A stretch of DNA of 64,000 nt from positions 21,427,631-21,491,630 of the forward strand of contig NC_134569.1 in NCBI RefSeq assembly GCF_050947875.1, written 5' to 3'. Under the pieces are notes generated by a model. The model was not told the DNA's origin, ran no database searches, and was given only the letters and a program-made list of their open reading frames with translations. Position numbers and translations under genes: made by a program. Shown here one piece after another: positions 12,414 through 23,493 of the stretch; position 1 is the stretch's first letter; every line of letters begins with the position of its first letter. This stretch comes from Dermacentor variabilis. Lineage: Eukaryota; Arthropoda; Arachnida; Ixodida; Ixodidae.

Positions 12414-12962
12414 TCCATAAAATTGCTATTCCAATAAAAAGAATGGAAAATGAAAAGAGACCTTTAATGCAGCCTCTAGCCTGGAAATCAAACCATGGCA
12501 CTACCACCTCTCCCGAGCGGTCTCGCTATTCACTGACGTAAACAAAACGATAGCAAAAAGTACGACGAAGGAGAATTAAAATGCAGATTTAAATGCAGAA
12601 ACAATGATTAGTCAAAACAATGAATGCTCTGTGAAAATCCACAAGATCTGGGAAGGTTCATGAAATGTAAATAAATAGTGTATTCTATTTGTACTAGTGT
12701 GCTTGACTCGGCTGGTTGGTACACGTTGAAGTGTATAAAACAAGGAAAAGAAGGCACATAAACATTAGACAACAGACAGCGCCGTGCCTGTCTTGTATTC
12801 CTTATGTCCCGTCTTTATGACCCGCTGCTCGATTCTCTTCGTTTGTAGTTTCGCGCTACATTCGGGTAAGTACAAACCGGATACCTTTCGTGAATCTTCT
12901 TCCGCCTTGCAACTGATTACGCTGATTCTTTTCTAGTTTTGTGCTCTGGAAGGGGCTTTCGA
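12414..12962. other. Unassigned sequence
   Basis: No gene seen. A weak imperfect hairpin surrounds 12745-12825 (CAGACAGCGC with partial arms), too poor to call as an element. Confidence 0.3.
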
Positions 12963-13072
12963 GAGCAGGGAGAAAGAGAGAGATAGAAATGAGATGTGAA
13001 AGGCGGGGAGGTTAACCGGAACACAAGCATCCATTTGGCTGCCCTGTACTGGGGAGGGGTAAGGAGAGAAAG
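12963..13072 (-). repeat. Short conserved repeat core, copy 2
   Basis: The minus strand reads CCTCCCCAGTACAGGGCAGCC, then CCGGTTAACCTCCCCGCCTTT, flanked by CT-rich runs. It is the same block order as at 1905-1998. Confidence 0.65.
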
Positions 13073-14249
13073 ATGAAAAAGAAAGCAAATCATGAAGTTG
13101 CATGCTGTTCATACGACATGCTCAAAGTGCGCACTAAAGCAATATTGAAAAGGCTGCAATTATTTTTGTTCATTTCTTGATGGCTGCAGCAAAGCAGTAA
13201 TGCAGGCGAGAGAGAAACGTGAACGTTACAGAGAAAGGTAACACCACGGAGTTCCTTACAACTAACCAAAAGGAAAAGATGAGCTGCGGTATATACAAGG
13301 AAATGTTGAGAATTTGGGTTCTTCGTGTTGGCACCTTTATCAGGGAGCCAGGACACCCTGAAGGAATGCCTGGCGGCGGATGTTCCGTCAGTCATAATGG
13401 TTTGTTTTGCACTAGAACAACGTGTAAGGATGGCGCTTTTCTTGCTGTATTTTTACCAAAAGACTTGTTAGTGAAGCGTGTGCACTCACACTTGTGTGTA
13501 CAGTTATATTACATGTGAACAGTGCACCACCGGTGAGTCGCTAAACTTGGAGAAAAGACGTGATCGTTAATCTGGCCCTGCCTGTTCTCCCGCTTTTCAC
13601 CTTACCTTCCCGCTTCCTTCGTTTAATTTTTATATTGTAAAAGAACAAACTTAAATTCAAGATGTACCATGAACGGGAAAAATTGTGTCTATGTGAAAGC
13701 GTAGATACTACAGAGGGAACACATGCGGCTTTCTCACAGGAAGGAATATCAAAAGAAGCAACGATTGTTATGAAGTCTCATTCATAAAACGAAAAAGAAA
13801 AGAATAAAAGAGAGAGAAAACCTTCAATTGCGTAGCAATGGCCATGCTACAGTCAAAAAGTCACGTTCAAGGAAAGCTGATCCTCCAGTATTCTGGCATC
13901 CAGCACCCTTTCAGAATCTCGCATAGGCGGATGCGCCAGATTAATCTATGGGTAATATCGTAAGAAACTGTATAAGGAACACGACAATTAGTACGAAGAA
14001 AACGAAGCACTGTCCTTCAGTGCTGTAGAATGTTTTTAGACGTCGTCATGACTAGGAACTTAAGCGAACAGTGCTTATACGAGCATTATCTTAACTTTAA
14101 GAGCTTTGCGAACATAAGAGCTATACGCGAACGTCGTGCCCGCGTTGTGGCAAAGTGTAGTCACTCAGATGTTTTTCATTTCCCTGTATTTCGTTTTTGG
14201 ACAAGCAGTTTTAAGAAATACAACAAAATATAACAAAGAGAACCAAAAG
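13073..14249. other. Unassigned sequence
   Basis: Nothing supported; only short open frames. Confidence 0.3.
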
Positions 14250-14330
14250 AATGAATGAATGAATGAATGAATGAATGAATGAATGAATGAATGAATGAAT
14301 GAATGAATGAATGAATGAATGAATGAATGA
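14250..14330. repeat. (AATG)n microsatellite
   Basis: About 20 uninterrupted AATG copies. Confidence 0.96.
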
Positions 14331-14648
14331 GCGTGAGTTTCTCAAGAAATGACGCCACAAATACCAATTCCATTGAAGATTCACGAAAACAAACAAACTA
14401 AAGCAATTACGGCAGAACTCATCTCACGATGACTGTTAACGGTAATGCGAGTAGCACTTAAGCAATGTAGCGGCGGACCACATTCCTGAAGTCGCGTTTA
14501 TCTAATACGTGTAGTTGTAACAGTGTAGTAACGTCGATGGATAAGTTGTGCAGAGTTCAAGTAACCTATTTTAGTAAAAAGAAAGTGAAAATAAAAAAAG
14601 GAGACCTTATAATGATGACGGCTGAACACCTTTTCGCTTGAGGATCCA

Positions 14649-14766
<118 letters not shown>

Positions 14767-16277
14767 TGCATCCGTGCACCTAGCTTCAAGCAAGAGCGGT
14801 GTGATCAGAAATTCTTGCAATCCGGCCTGCGCGAGTATTGCCAGTTGGTGGCTTCGAGAAGCACTGGCAAGCTTCTATTATTCTCCTCAAACTGAGGTCA
14901 CTACCGTGCAAATCATAAAGCCATTGAAGCGTAAAATAGAGTCACTGGAGTAAAAATGGCGAGGAAGGAAGATACTCGAGCGACTAGTTCCCGGCTTCAT
15001 TACAATACAAAAGGCGGAGTCAGGAAGCTTGTTCAAGGAAAAATAAAAATGAGCAAAACGCGGAAGGCTCACCACATGCGATTTTTCTCGCACTACCATG
15101 CGGAAGTTTTGACCAGTGGAAAACAGTGGCTTTGGCCACCCCATGCAGCGTCGATAAGAGACATGCGGACCGACATCGGCACTCAAGCAGCTCGTTACCA
15201 TTGTATCGAGATCGCTTTGAACGCGTACGATTCTTTTCTTTTTTCTTGTATTACACTCTCGAGTCCACTGAAGCTTGACCACTACGAGAGCCGTCCTTCG
15301 TTTACGACCGGGCACGTGGGCTGCGGAAAGTCGGCCTTAGAACGCTACCCGAAGACCGGGAGCGTCTCAACCAATATGAGGACGTCTCATGCGCGTCGGC
15401 CAACTCCGCAGACAGCTCGGTGTGCCATCTTTCGCCCTCTCCATTTCTGTGCCCCAGCGCAGAGTGAGCCTCGAGATCGAATCCATGATCCTTCGGCTTT
15501 CGTTTCTTGCGGTCCTCGAGTCATTCGTGTTTTTTTTTTTTTTTTTTTTTTTTTTTGCCGCATCGCAACCGGGTGCATGCGCTTATATTGCCGTCTGCCG
15601 ACTCGCGGCGTGTCTCACCCAACGGCACTTCCTCGATACGAAGAGGGCAGCTTTTCTTGCAGACCTAGAAATGTCAGTGTGCCTTGCAAGCCGTGTGTTG
15701 CGCAGGCAAAGTAAACACGGGGAAATGAAAACGACATGCTGGAGTGAGCGAGCAGCACCTTCGCGCGTGCACAAATAAGCCGCGAGCGACCGGCTTTAAG
15801 GGTGGTGTCTAGGCTGATGACCCGATCGTGCGATCTCGCGTAACGAGAAAGTTCGCCGAGATGCGGTGCGGCGTGGATCAGATGCGATCGATTCGGCGTC
15901 GCTTGCCCTGCGCGGAGGCGAAAGCCGAAATGAGGAAATGGCGCACATTGATCGCGGACGGCGATCTGCATGTGACAGAGCGGCCGCGAAACGAACGGCG
16001 CACGCAGCTGCACGTGTACCAGGCCAAGGCAGCAGGCAAGAGGAGAAGCGAAAGCGGGTTAACTCCAAAGAAATTTGGTCCGCTGCCCTCTGATAGGGCA
16101 AAGGGGACGCGCGAAGCGAAACCAGTCTGTGCCGTTGTCTCCACAGCAGCCTCCACAAGGTGAAGGTCCTAGAGAAGGCGCAGATGTAACCATCTCGCTT
16201 TGGCTCGTGAACGTGGGTGAACTGGTATTGATGATACGTCTAGAAGTTCATTTAATGAATGAAAATTCGTTTCTGAA
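14767..16277. other. Unassigned stretch, GC-rich from 15300, with poly(T) run
   Basis: A run of about 26 T lies at 15531-15556. The GC-rich part (15300-16160) is open in several frames on both strands, including a plus frame of about 250 codons at 14956-15714. That frame crosses the poly(T) run as polyphenylalanine and shows no domain, so I do not call it a gene. Confidence 0.35.
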
Positions 16278-16420
16278 AGAGCTCAGTGGCTATGGCGTTG
16301 AGCTGCTGAGCACGAGATCACGGTTTCGATTACCGGCCCCTATACGCGGCCCTATAAATGCGAGAGGTAACCACAGGTGGCGGTCAGCACTGATCCCTCC
16401 ACTGCGGCGTCGCCCATAAA
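16278..16420 (+). mobile_element. Degenerate tRNA-derived SINE fragment
   Basis: The block GCTCAGTGGCTATGGCGTTG at 16281 followed by GCTGCTGAGCACGAGATC matches the SINE head. A damaged B box (TTTCGATTACC) and a remnant of the 3' body (CTCCACTGCGGCGT) follow. The middle is deleted and no target duplication was seen. Confidence 0.75.
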
Positions 16421-16469
16421 TGTGTCGTCTCTCTGTCGCTCTCTCTGTGCTTTTCTTATTTATCTGTCT

Positions 16470-16565
16470 GTGTACTCTTAACCCTTCCCCAGTGCAGGGT
16501 AGCAAGCTGGATGGTATCCTGCCGGTTAACCTTCCCGCCTGTCTCATATATATATATATATATAT
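16470..16565 (+). repeat. Short conserved repeat core, copy 3, with (TA)n
   Basis: The same block order as at 1905-1998: CCTTCCCCAGTGCAGGGTAG, then GCCGGTTAACCTTCCCGCCT, here followed by a short TA run (about 16547-16565) instead of CT. Confidence 0.65.
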
Positions 16566-16797
16566 CCCGCTATACAGTTTCAGGACGTTAAGCACCACAA
16601 TTTTCTTTCTTAAATATTCCATTTGGTTATGAACCGTCACTGCCCTCTCGGAAAAAGTTTACGACTTAGCTGTTTAAAAGCGCCCAAATTCACACACAGA
16701 GACCATAGACAAGAAAAACGCAACTTGTTTGCAAGCTTGCAAGCTTTTTGTTTCTTCCCCTGCATTCTTTTTAAAAACAAATGCTAAAGTGTGGAGA

Positions 16798-16867
<70 letters not shown>

Positions 16868-16871
16868 GGAG

Positions 16872-16964
<93 letters not shown>
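16798..16964. repeat. Composite trinucleotide array ATG / GAC / GGC
   Basis: Three adjacent blocks: about 23 copies of ATG (16798-16866), about 20 of GAC (16873-16934) and about 10 of GGC (16935-16964). The block units, read as GAT, GAC and GGC, differ by single transitions. The array lies 180 bp beyond the calpain exon on the gene's downstream side, so it is probably intronic. Open frames through it are artefacts. Confidence 0.95.
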
Positions 16965-17143
16965 ACATAATCTTGCACGGGTAGCTCGTTGACCCGTAAT
17001 AACCTTATGGGTGCGCTAACCCCAGTTACCGGCTCAGATTTTCAGACTGAACAAGCTTGCACTCAGCGCTACCACCATGCGAAGACCAACATCGAAGCCA
17101 GTATTGATCCATTTAGCTTTATATTGTAGAAAAAGACGCTCAC

Positions 17144-17213
17144 CCAGCTTGCCAGGAGTGATGTCGAACTGCGATGGACCATCGGAGACAAACTGCGGAC
17201 TGGAGCAAATTTC
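17144..17213 (-). CDS. Calpain-type cysteine protease, internal 70 bp exon
   Basis: This exon encodes the piece of a calpain just before the catalytic cysteine: EICSSPQFVSDGPSQFDI followed by TPGKLG. In calpains this segment normally reads with PQF, DG, FD and a G-x-LGDCW motif, and the fit is close. The minus strand gives a pyrimidine-rich acceptor ending TATCTGCAG just before 17213 and a GTGAGC donor after 17144. The exon is 23 codons plus one base, so it starts in phase 0 and ends in phase 1, splitting the glycine codon before the expected Asp-Cys-Trp. It joins in frame to the exon at 18212. From memory, vertebrate calpains have an exon of the same length and phase here. The next exon, with the catalytic cysteine, was not found. 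Confidence 0.87.
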
Positions 17214-17333
17214 CTGCAGATATGAGAGCAAAGAACGCCGAGCATTGATTGCAATGCATACTCACCAGCCTATATAACCGCCTGTGACTAACTCAGCGAT
17301 GAAAACTTGTCTGTGTAACTGTTTAAAGTGTGA

Positions 17334-17457
17334 ACTTCTCTCTCCTTTCTCCTCTTTCAATCCCCTTTCCAGCTTCCCCATTGCAGGGTAGCCTACCGGG
17401 CTCAGCCTGGTTAACATCCCCGTCTGTCCCTTATGATCTCTCTCTCTCTCTCTCTCG
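17334..17457 (+). repeat. Short conserved repeat core, copy 4, with (TC)n
   Basis: The order CTTCCCCATTGCAGGGTAGC, then CTGGTTAACATCCCCGTCTG, then a TC run at 17437-17456. It lies in the intron between the two calpain exons, antisense to the gene. Confidence 0.65.
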
Positions 17458-18211
17458 ATAACTTTTGTTATGCACAATATGTCCTGCTACCGTAACCACT
17501 GCATTTTGATCAAGGTACAAGAGCAAAAAATCATGAGTGCGATTGATTGTTTTACTTACACTCGTGTTCACTGAAGCGCACAACGTTAGAATTAACCAGA
17601 ACTGTAGTGTACTTGAAGATTCGAGTAACTCGCGCTAAGAGAACTGCCGAACACAATTTTGTCGCGACGTCGTAACCCATATCTTCTTTGTTCGAACTCT
17701 ATAGCCCTAATGTTTGCGAGTGAAAACGTTAAACAATAGCACTTGAGCATACATTATTTTGCATATGCAGTCGAGCCATTTATATAGAGCATGAACTGTT
17801 CGAATCGTTACTTGCGCGAAACAGTAAAAATACATGAGCACAAAAGGTTTCTAAAGTGTTAACAACTCTTTACTGCACATTATACGCATTACATGGCAAA
17901 AAAATTTTAAAAAAACATAGATAGCCAGCTCTGACGTATCCTACCTTCCCATGTTTCTACATATAAATAAACATAAATAAATAAAAAAGTCACAGTGATA
18001 CCTACGACATTTCACGATGCATCGACTTTTAGTCACTGAGAAAATATTGGTGCTATCAGACTGCGTTTTCAAAATTACAGCTCCAACTGACAGCTCCAAC
18101 TGACCTGCGGCTAAAGATCCTCAATCGGCTGCCGTAAATAAAATGTTTCCGCGAAATTGAACGGTTGGTTGGCCGAACGCGAGTAGGGGAGTACCGAGTC
18201 GTCGAGCTCAC
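17458..18211. other. Calpain intron, remainder
   Basis: AT-rich intron sequence with no further feature. An 11 bp motif (CAGCTCCAACT) is repeated twice in tandem at about 18080-18103. Confidence 0.5.
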
Positions 18212-18385
18212 CTTAGGCCTGAGCCAGGTGAACTTGAAGGGTGGAGTCTGGTGATAGAAGACGGAGTTCTGGCTGGCCGGGAAGTCTGGGTCCTCGAAGA
18301 GTGCTGGACCATCGCCGTTGGCGCACTTCAGCAGGCTCTTCTTGATCTTCTCCAGCTCGGACATGGCGGTCGCCGCGCCACCCTG
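18212..18385 (-). CDS. Calpain-type cysteine protease, N-terminal exon
   Basis: Read on the minus strand, an acceptor (TTTCCCCAG) precedes the exon and a GTGAGC donor follows 18212. From the ATG at 18364-18362 it encodes 51 residues that end in phase 0. The protein contains MSELEKIKKSLLK, then LFEDPDFPASQNSVFYHQT and FKFTWLRPK. Calpains, calcium-activated cytosolic cysteine proteases, share this pattern at the start of the protease core (F-x-D-x-xFPA, then W-x-RP). The frame is open upstream of the ATG for seven codons (QGGAATA), so the methionine may be internal and an earlier exon may exist. It joins exactly to the exon at 17213-17144. The subtype cannot be told from 75 residues. Confidence 0.87.
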
Positions 18386-18777
18386 CTGGGGAAACCTGCA
18401 GTCGCGGAAAAAACGATGCAACTAGCTCAGCCCTCCAACTGCTGCACGTTTTGCAACAGTCCTAAGCTATAGCCCTGCAGCCGAAGCTCTTACGGCAATA
18501 TGGGTGGCCCAACTTTTAACACGTCTTATTGCGCAGTCATACGATTATCAATAGCTTGTCATTATTATAGATTATCAATAGCTACTTGACATTGTAATCA
18601 TTGGAAAGCCGGTGGGTAGCTTTAATAGGCAACTTGGCCGAGCGCAAGCACAGAAGAGCCAGGAGGCGATACTGTGCCAGTTAAGATACGTGCATGCCGT
18701 TTATGTTATTCGGGCAGGAAATACCGCTTCTTGAATCGGGCTCACGCAGCCGCCTGTGCATGTGAAATATTTTGTAT
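18386..18777. other. Unassigned, upstream of the calpain exon
   Basis: No exon, promoter motif or repeat could be supported. If the exon at 18212 has an upstream partner, this is intron. Confidence 0.35.
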
Positions 18778-18792
18778 AGCATGGTCCAATAC

Positions 18793-19098
18793 CAGCTGTG
18801 GTGGCTTAGCCACTATGGTGTGGCGCTGCTAAGCCCGAGATCACGGAACCGAATCCCGGCCGCGGCGGCCCCATTTAAATAGGGGCGAAACGCAAGATCG
18901 CCCTTGTCCTGTGCAATGGGGGCACATTAATGATTCTTAGAGGTCAAAATTAATACGGAGTCCCCCAATATGAGGCACGCCGTATTGGGGGACTCCGTAT
19001 TAATTTTAATCATCCGTATTTTATCCGTATTTTAATCCGTATTAATCATAATCAAATCGTAGTTTTGGCACATAAAATCCCAGAATTCAATTCAATTC
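18793..19098 (+). mobile_element. Ruka-type SINE carrying an internal inverted duplication
   Basis: The head resembles a tRNA, with a B-box-like ACCGAATCCCGG. The body is interrupted by a perfect hairpin at 18946-19007, followed by three tandem copies of an ATCCGTATTTT-like unit and the usual 3' block ending GGCACATAAAATCCC. A 15 bp target duplication with one mismatch (AGCATGGTCCAATAC against AGCATGGTCCAACAC) lies at 18778-18792 and 19099-19113. So the enlarged element sits between one pair of target copies. Confidence 0.88.
18946..19007. repeat. Perfect 25 bp inverted repeat inside a SINE
   Basis: The arms 18946-18970 and 18983-19007 are exact reverse complements, with a 12 bp loop (TGAGGCACGCCG). 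The left arm and loop are SINE body sequence; the right arm is an inverted copy. Confidence 0.95.
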
Positions 19099-19113
19099 AG
19101 CATGGTCCAACAC

Positions 19114-20413
19114 AGAGAGGCCACCGCGCATGCCCGCGAAGCGCATTTCAAGTAGAGAGAAAACGATACCTGTGGACGCAGAACGCACTGTGGGCGAATG
19201 TATGCTGGCAGCGCTTCCTGCGTCTGTGAGAGAGGCTCCTTTCGTGACACATGCATACTCCGTGCACCCTTTCCACGCGCTACCGACAAAATCGTCAGTG
19301 CTTTCGCAGGTATGCGGTCCGTCTGTGGCGTTGTCTGCTCTGATACACGTTTCCGAAACTCAGAAAGCCAGGCCGCGTGTTCGTGTATTCCGTCTCACAC
19401 TGGACTTCACTGTACATCCTTGCCAATGGACCAAGATACTTGTCGCTGTGCATATACCGCGAAGGTCTGCACAAACTACGTAAACGATAAACTGGACACA
19501 TCAGGGCTCGTATGAAAAAAAAAAAAAACCACTTACGCTAGAACTGTTTGAACGAACGCGAGTCAGTCAATCATAACGACAAACATATTAGCGAAGTCGC
19601 TCAGCCAACAGCAAATAGCACTTACGAATGAATATCTTCGTGAACTCGGCCCCAGATGCCCACTCACGTTCGGGCGAATCCGAATTTTGACTTTGAACCC
19701 GGTTCTTGAATAAAGTTTATTCTTTCTCTCTCTCGCCACTCACGCTGGAAAGTGCTATGTTTCTCTTCCGTGTGCTTTTTTTCTTTATTTTACGTAAATG
19801 AGTGCTTGTCGTGAAGTTAACGAGCTGCATATAATTCCAGTAAGGATTCATCTCACCCCCCATCCTTTCATTCACGCGAGAATTTACTGATGTGTAGAAG
19901 TCGATGACATGTTTGCTGCCAACATCACTAATATAATAATGCATTGTTAATTCTACTCACGCTCACTGTGCCCCTTTTCCAAGATATGAATGGCGTGTCG
20001 ATCAACTATTTGGCTTATGCTACACCTCCAATCAAAGGCGATGACCAGAAGAGAACTTTCTGATGATATCCGGTTTTTTTTTTGTTATCCAGTGAAACCT
20101 CACTTTGAGGAGAGAAAGAGTAAAATTGGCCAAGAAGAAACAAGCCAACCTAGACGCGGTAAGGGTAAAAGTAGACCAATTCAGGTTGGCACTTGCAGAC
20201 CGAACACCATAGATTTTATAATCGTATCTTACATCGTGAATTTCAATTTTCTTTCTTTTTTAGCAGCTTCGCTAACGTTACCTAGGACACATGGTATGTC
20301 AGGAAAACTGATGATAAAGAAGGTAATATTAACAAAAAAGAATACGAAGCAGTGTAATATAGAGAAACTAGACGGATCCGTAAAGAATAGTTTAGCTAGA
20401 TTCAAATTAAATT
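19114..20413. other. Unassigned sequence
   Basis: No gene supported. At 19710-19736 an AATAAA is followed by TTTATTCTTTCTCTCTCTC, resembling LINE 3' ends elsewhere in the window, but no coding remnant lies upstream. Confidence 0.3.
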
Positions 20414-20590
20414 AAATTATGAGGTTTTACGTGCTAGAACCACGATCTGATTATGAAGCACACCGTAGTGCGGACTTCGGATATCTGGACATCCTGGGGT
20501 TCTTTAACGTGCACCTAAATCTAAGTACGCGGATGCTTTCGCATTTTGCCCCCCTCGAAATGCGGCCGCCGTGGCCAGGATTAGTTTGGC
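20414..20590 (-). mobile_element. Ruka-type SINE, 5'-truncated
   Basis: On the minus strand the 3' body is present (block GTTAAAGAACCCCAGGATG and the terminal CTAGCACGTAAAACC), as is the GCGGCCGC region. The tRNA-like head stops inside the B box, so the internal promoter is lost. No clear target duplication. Confidence 0.85.
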
Positions 20591-21130
20591 TAGGAATGTC
20601 GACATGTACGACAATTATAGTGACTAAGGTATCCATGACCATGGATAACGTATAGGGCATGTAGAAATGGTCTCGTTCGCAGAAATGTCCAAAATTCCAG
20701 TACGTCATATAACTTGGCACGTGAACTGTTAGCTAACTGATGTTGCTAGACGGTCCGTAACAGCCGTGAAAAGCAGTTGTTTGCAACATAGTCCCAAAAC
20801 TCTTTGCAGTATATTTTGTTACTACAAAAAAAAGAAAAAAAAAAGAAATTAAGAAAGGAAGAGAAAAAGAAAGAAAGGAAGAAAGCAAGCAAGAAAGAAA
20901 GAAGAGAAAGCGCGAATGCTTAAGCGTTAGCTGTGCAATGTTTGGGTTAGGCATTATCGCCGTCGAGCTCGCGGAATCGCTTGGAGCCTGAAGGTCCCAT
21001 TTCTACCATGACGTTTCGCCGTAAAAGATGTTTTATAGCTATTCTCGTTTAAACTATGCTATATATAATCCTTTCCGATGCTCGAGCGCTCGGTCGCTTT
21101 CTAAGCATACACTGGCGCAGCCGAAGGAGC
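20591..21130. other. Unassigned, with A/G-rich stretch
   Basis: A purine-rich stretch of irregular AAG/AAAG units lies at about 20825-20910. Nothing else supported. Confidence 0.4.
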
Positions 21131-21668
21131 TGTGACGACGACAGCATGAGGACAAAGGAATGACGACGAGTGTATGACAACGATGGCTTCACGACGACTA
21201 TGTGACAATGATGGAGTGAGACGACAGCGTGACGACGACGGCATGACGATAATTGGATGAATAATCTGGGATAACGACGATGAAAAGACCAGAACGGCAT
21301 CACGACGACGGTATGACAACGAATGTGTGACGACGACTGTATGACGGCGGCGGCGTGACAACGGCGTTACAATCAAGATTGAATGACGATAGCATGATTA
21401 TGGTGGAATGACGTCGATGTAACAGAGAAGTCAATATGACGAAGACGGCATGACGGCAATGTATGAGAACGAATGCATGATGACGATGGCATGACGAAGA
21501 CGGCGTGACGATAACTGTATGGCGGCGACTGTATGGCGGCGACTGTATGACGGCGATGGCGTGATGACAATGGCATGATAACGATGACGTGAGAACGACC
21601 ACGTGACGAAGACTCTATGACTAGAATTGGATGGCCTGAGATAGCGTCACGACGACGGCGTGACGGCG
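21131..21668. repeat. Degenerate GACGAC/GATGGC minisatellite, block 1
   Basis: Irregular tandem units of roughly 12 to 16 bp built from TGACGACGA, ATGGCATGACG and GCGTGACG variants. The same unit types recur at 52370-53450 and 53866-53936. The minus-strand Ser/Arg/His-rich open frames are a by-product. Confidence 0.8.
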
Positions 21669-23493
21669 AGGGCACATACCCAGCGGCTATAAAACAAGCG
21701 ACATACACCCGCGGCAACTCTTGACTGCACTATCTCCGGAATCGACCCACCACTACGGACTGAGCCAACTACACAAAACTGAGGAACAAGCTAAGAGAAT
21801 CTAACGCTTTGAAATGTTGAGCAAAATGCCACAACCGGACGTGTTCATTTGAAGTTATGCTTAAGTAGGCCTTCTGATAACGTGATATTAACTGATACGA
21901 GGCGTTATTGAAATGGAAGAAGTGTTAAAGCCTGGGGGTGCAGAAATCATAACTTCCGATCTACGCAAAGCCCAGTTTCTTCGGGCCGACGTAAGCACTA
22001 CGCCCGCAGTCGTTAAACGCAGTGGCCTGCGCAGGATTAAACGGCTCTGCAGAACGTTCGTCCCGATAAAATCCTTCTCCTGTAAGCACTGGGCTGCGAT
22101 AAGAAGACGACTGCCCCGGCAGTTCCCACCGAGACACGCCGTTCGCATACCAACAGTGACAGGCAACAACCCAGCTCGACGGGCGCGGGCGTGCACGGGC
22201 ACATGCAAACAGGGCGAAAGCGAGAGCTCTCTTTTTTTCGCCCTTTGTAGGACGCGTCCTTCGCAACGAGTTCGAGCGGCACTCGACAGCCTTCTGCCGC
22301 ACGAACAGGCGTCCTTACAGTTCGTCGTTGACTGCAATCGCGCCAGGGCCAAACCTGAACGGGCCGAGTGATAGGGCACTCCCTTCGGAGTCATTAAGCG
22401 CGCCACCCTGTGTAACACCGGGCCCGCTATAGCGAAAACACTCCGCTGCAGAGTCAACGCTCTGGCCCAATTATTTGCTCGGTGCCAGTCATCGAGAGTA
22501 TCGAATCCCGCCGAAGCAAGCGGTGGGGTCGTGTTCACCAAGGTTGCGTAATTGCAAATGAGCAGCTGTCTCTTTCATTTGGTTACACCTCTCTTCGCGG
22601 ACTGAGTGGCGCAACAACGATAACAAAATTTAAAAATAAAGGAAGAAAACATGCAGCATTTCATTGTCCCCATCCCGCGCTTGCTCTCTCTTCAACGTCC
22701 GTAAGACAATGGTGTCGTCGTCCCAGACAGCGCGTGTAACTGCTTCTCCCTCTCCGTGCACTGTCGTTGCGGCACACGCGGTCGCTTGTCGAGCCCACGA
22801 GCGCGCAAGTCTCGCCCGGCGCCCGTACCTCGTGACGCGAGCGGGACATGTGTGACCCCAATTTGGCTACTTTTCCTCGCCGCTGTGCTTTTCTTCTTGT
22901 TATTATTGTTACTATCTCAACAACGCCGCGACTGTCGCGTGAGGCGCCCTTCATGTCCGCGGCGTTGCGTGCGCTGCCGCGCGCCGGCGGGTCAGAGCGT
23001 GTAAAACGGCGTGAAAGGCGAAATGCGAGTTCCTAGTTTGTTTGAGCGCTGGCAGACACGCACGACCCGAAGGTGAACGCAACCCGCCTTTGGCGGTATT
23101 GCGGACGCGGCACTGTTTCCACTCCGCGCGTGGCCAACGACCGCTGAAAGCGCGCCATCTCCGCCCATGCCATGTTTGCTAAAAAAAGTGGCTTTCTTCT
23201 TTTTTTTTTTTTTTTTTGAGAGGAAACCTTTGTGGCCCAGTATAATGCTCCTCGATGGTACGACTTGCTCACACTCGTGTACACCTAAGCAAATAACGTA
23301 GAGGCTTTCTTTTTTGAAAGCTCTGCAGTTTTTTACAAGCCAACATACTTTATCTTCCGCATGAGAGTACGAAGGCTACTTACTCGCTAATTGCAGTTGA
23401 CTGCTGTACAGTAGACTGCACTCTAGCATGGTGTTGCCCACTATACGATATGACACAGCATACGGTAACACACATTATAAAAACATGTTAATC
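21669..23493. other. Unassigned GC-rich stretch
   Basis: The minus strand is open for 217 codons at 22541-21888, and overlapping plus frames are open too. The block is GC-rich with many CpGs. I see no conserved domain, signal peptide or zinc motif. A second GC-rich island spans about 22680-23170. A possible but unproven reading is a retroelement remnant or a CpG island. Confidence 0.3.

Noticed and set aside
14956..15714. Frame of 252 codons on the plus strand
   Set aside because: It reads through a poly(T) run as polyphenylalanine, lacks any motif, and overlaps several open frames on both strands.
16784..16992. Poly-Ser, poly-Arg, poly-His and poly-Met frames
   Set aside because: They are translations of the trinucleotide arrays.
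19690..19737. Possible LINE 3' end (AATAAA followed by TTTATTCTTTCTC)
   Set aside because: No coding remnant or target duplication was found upstream; a signal of this kind can arise by chance.
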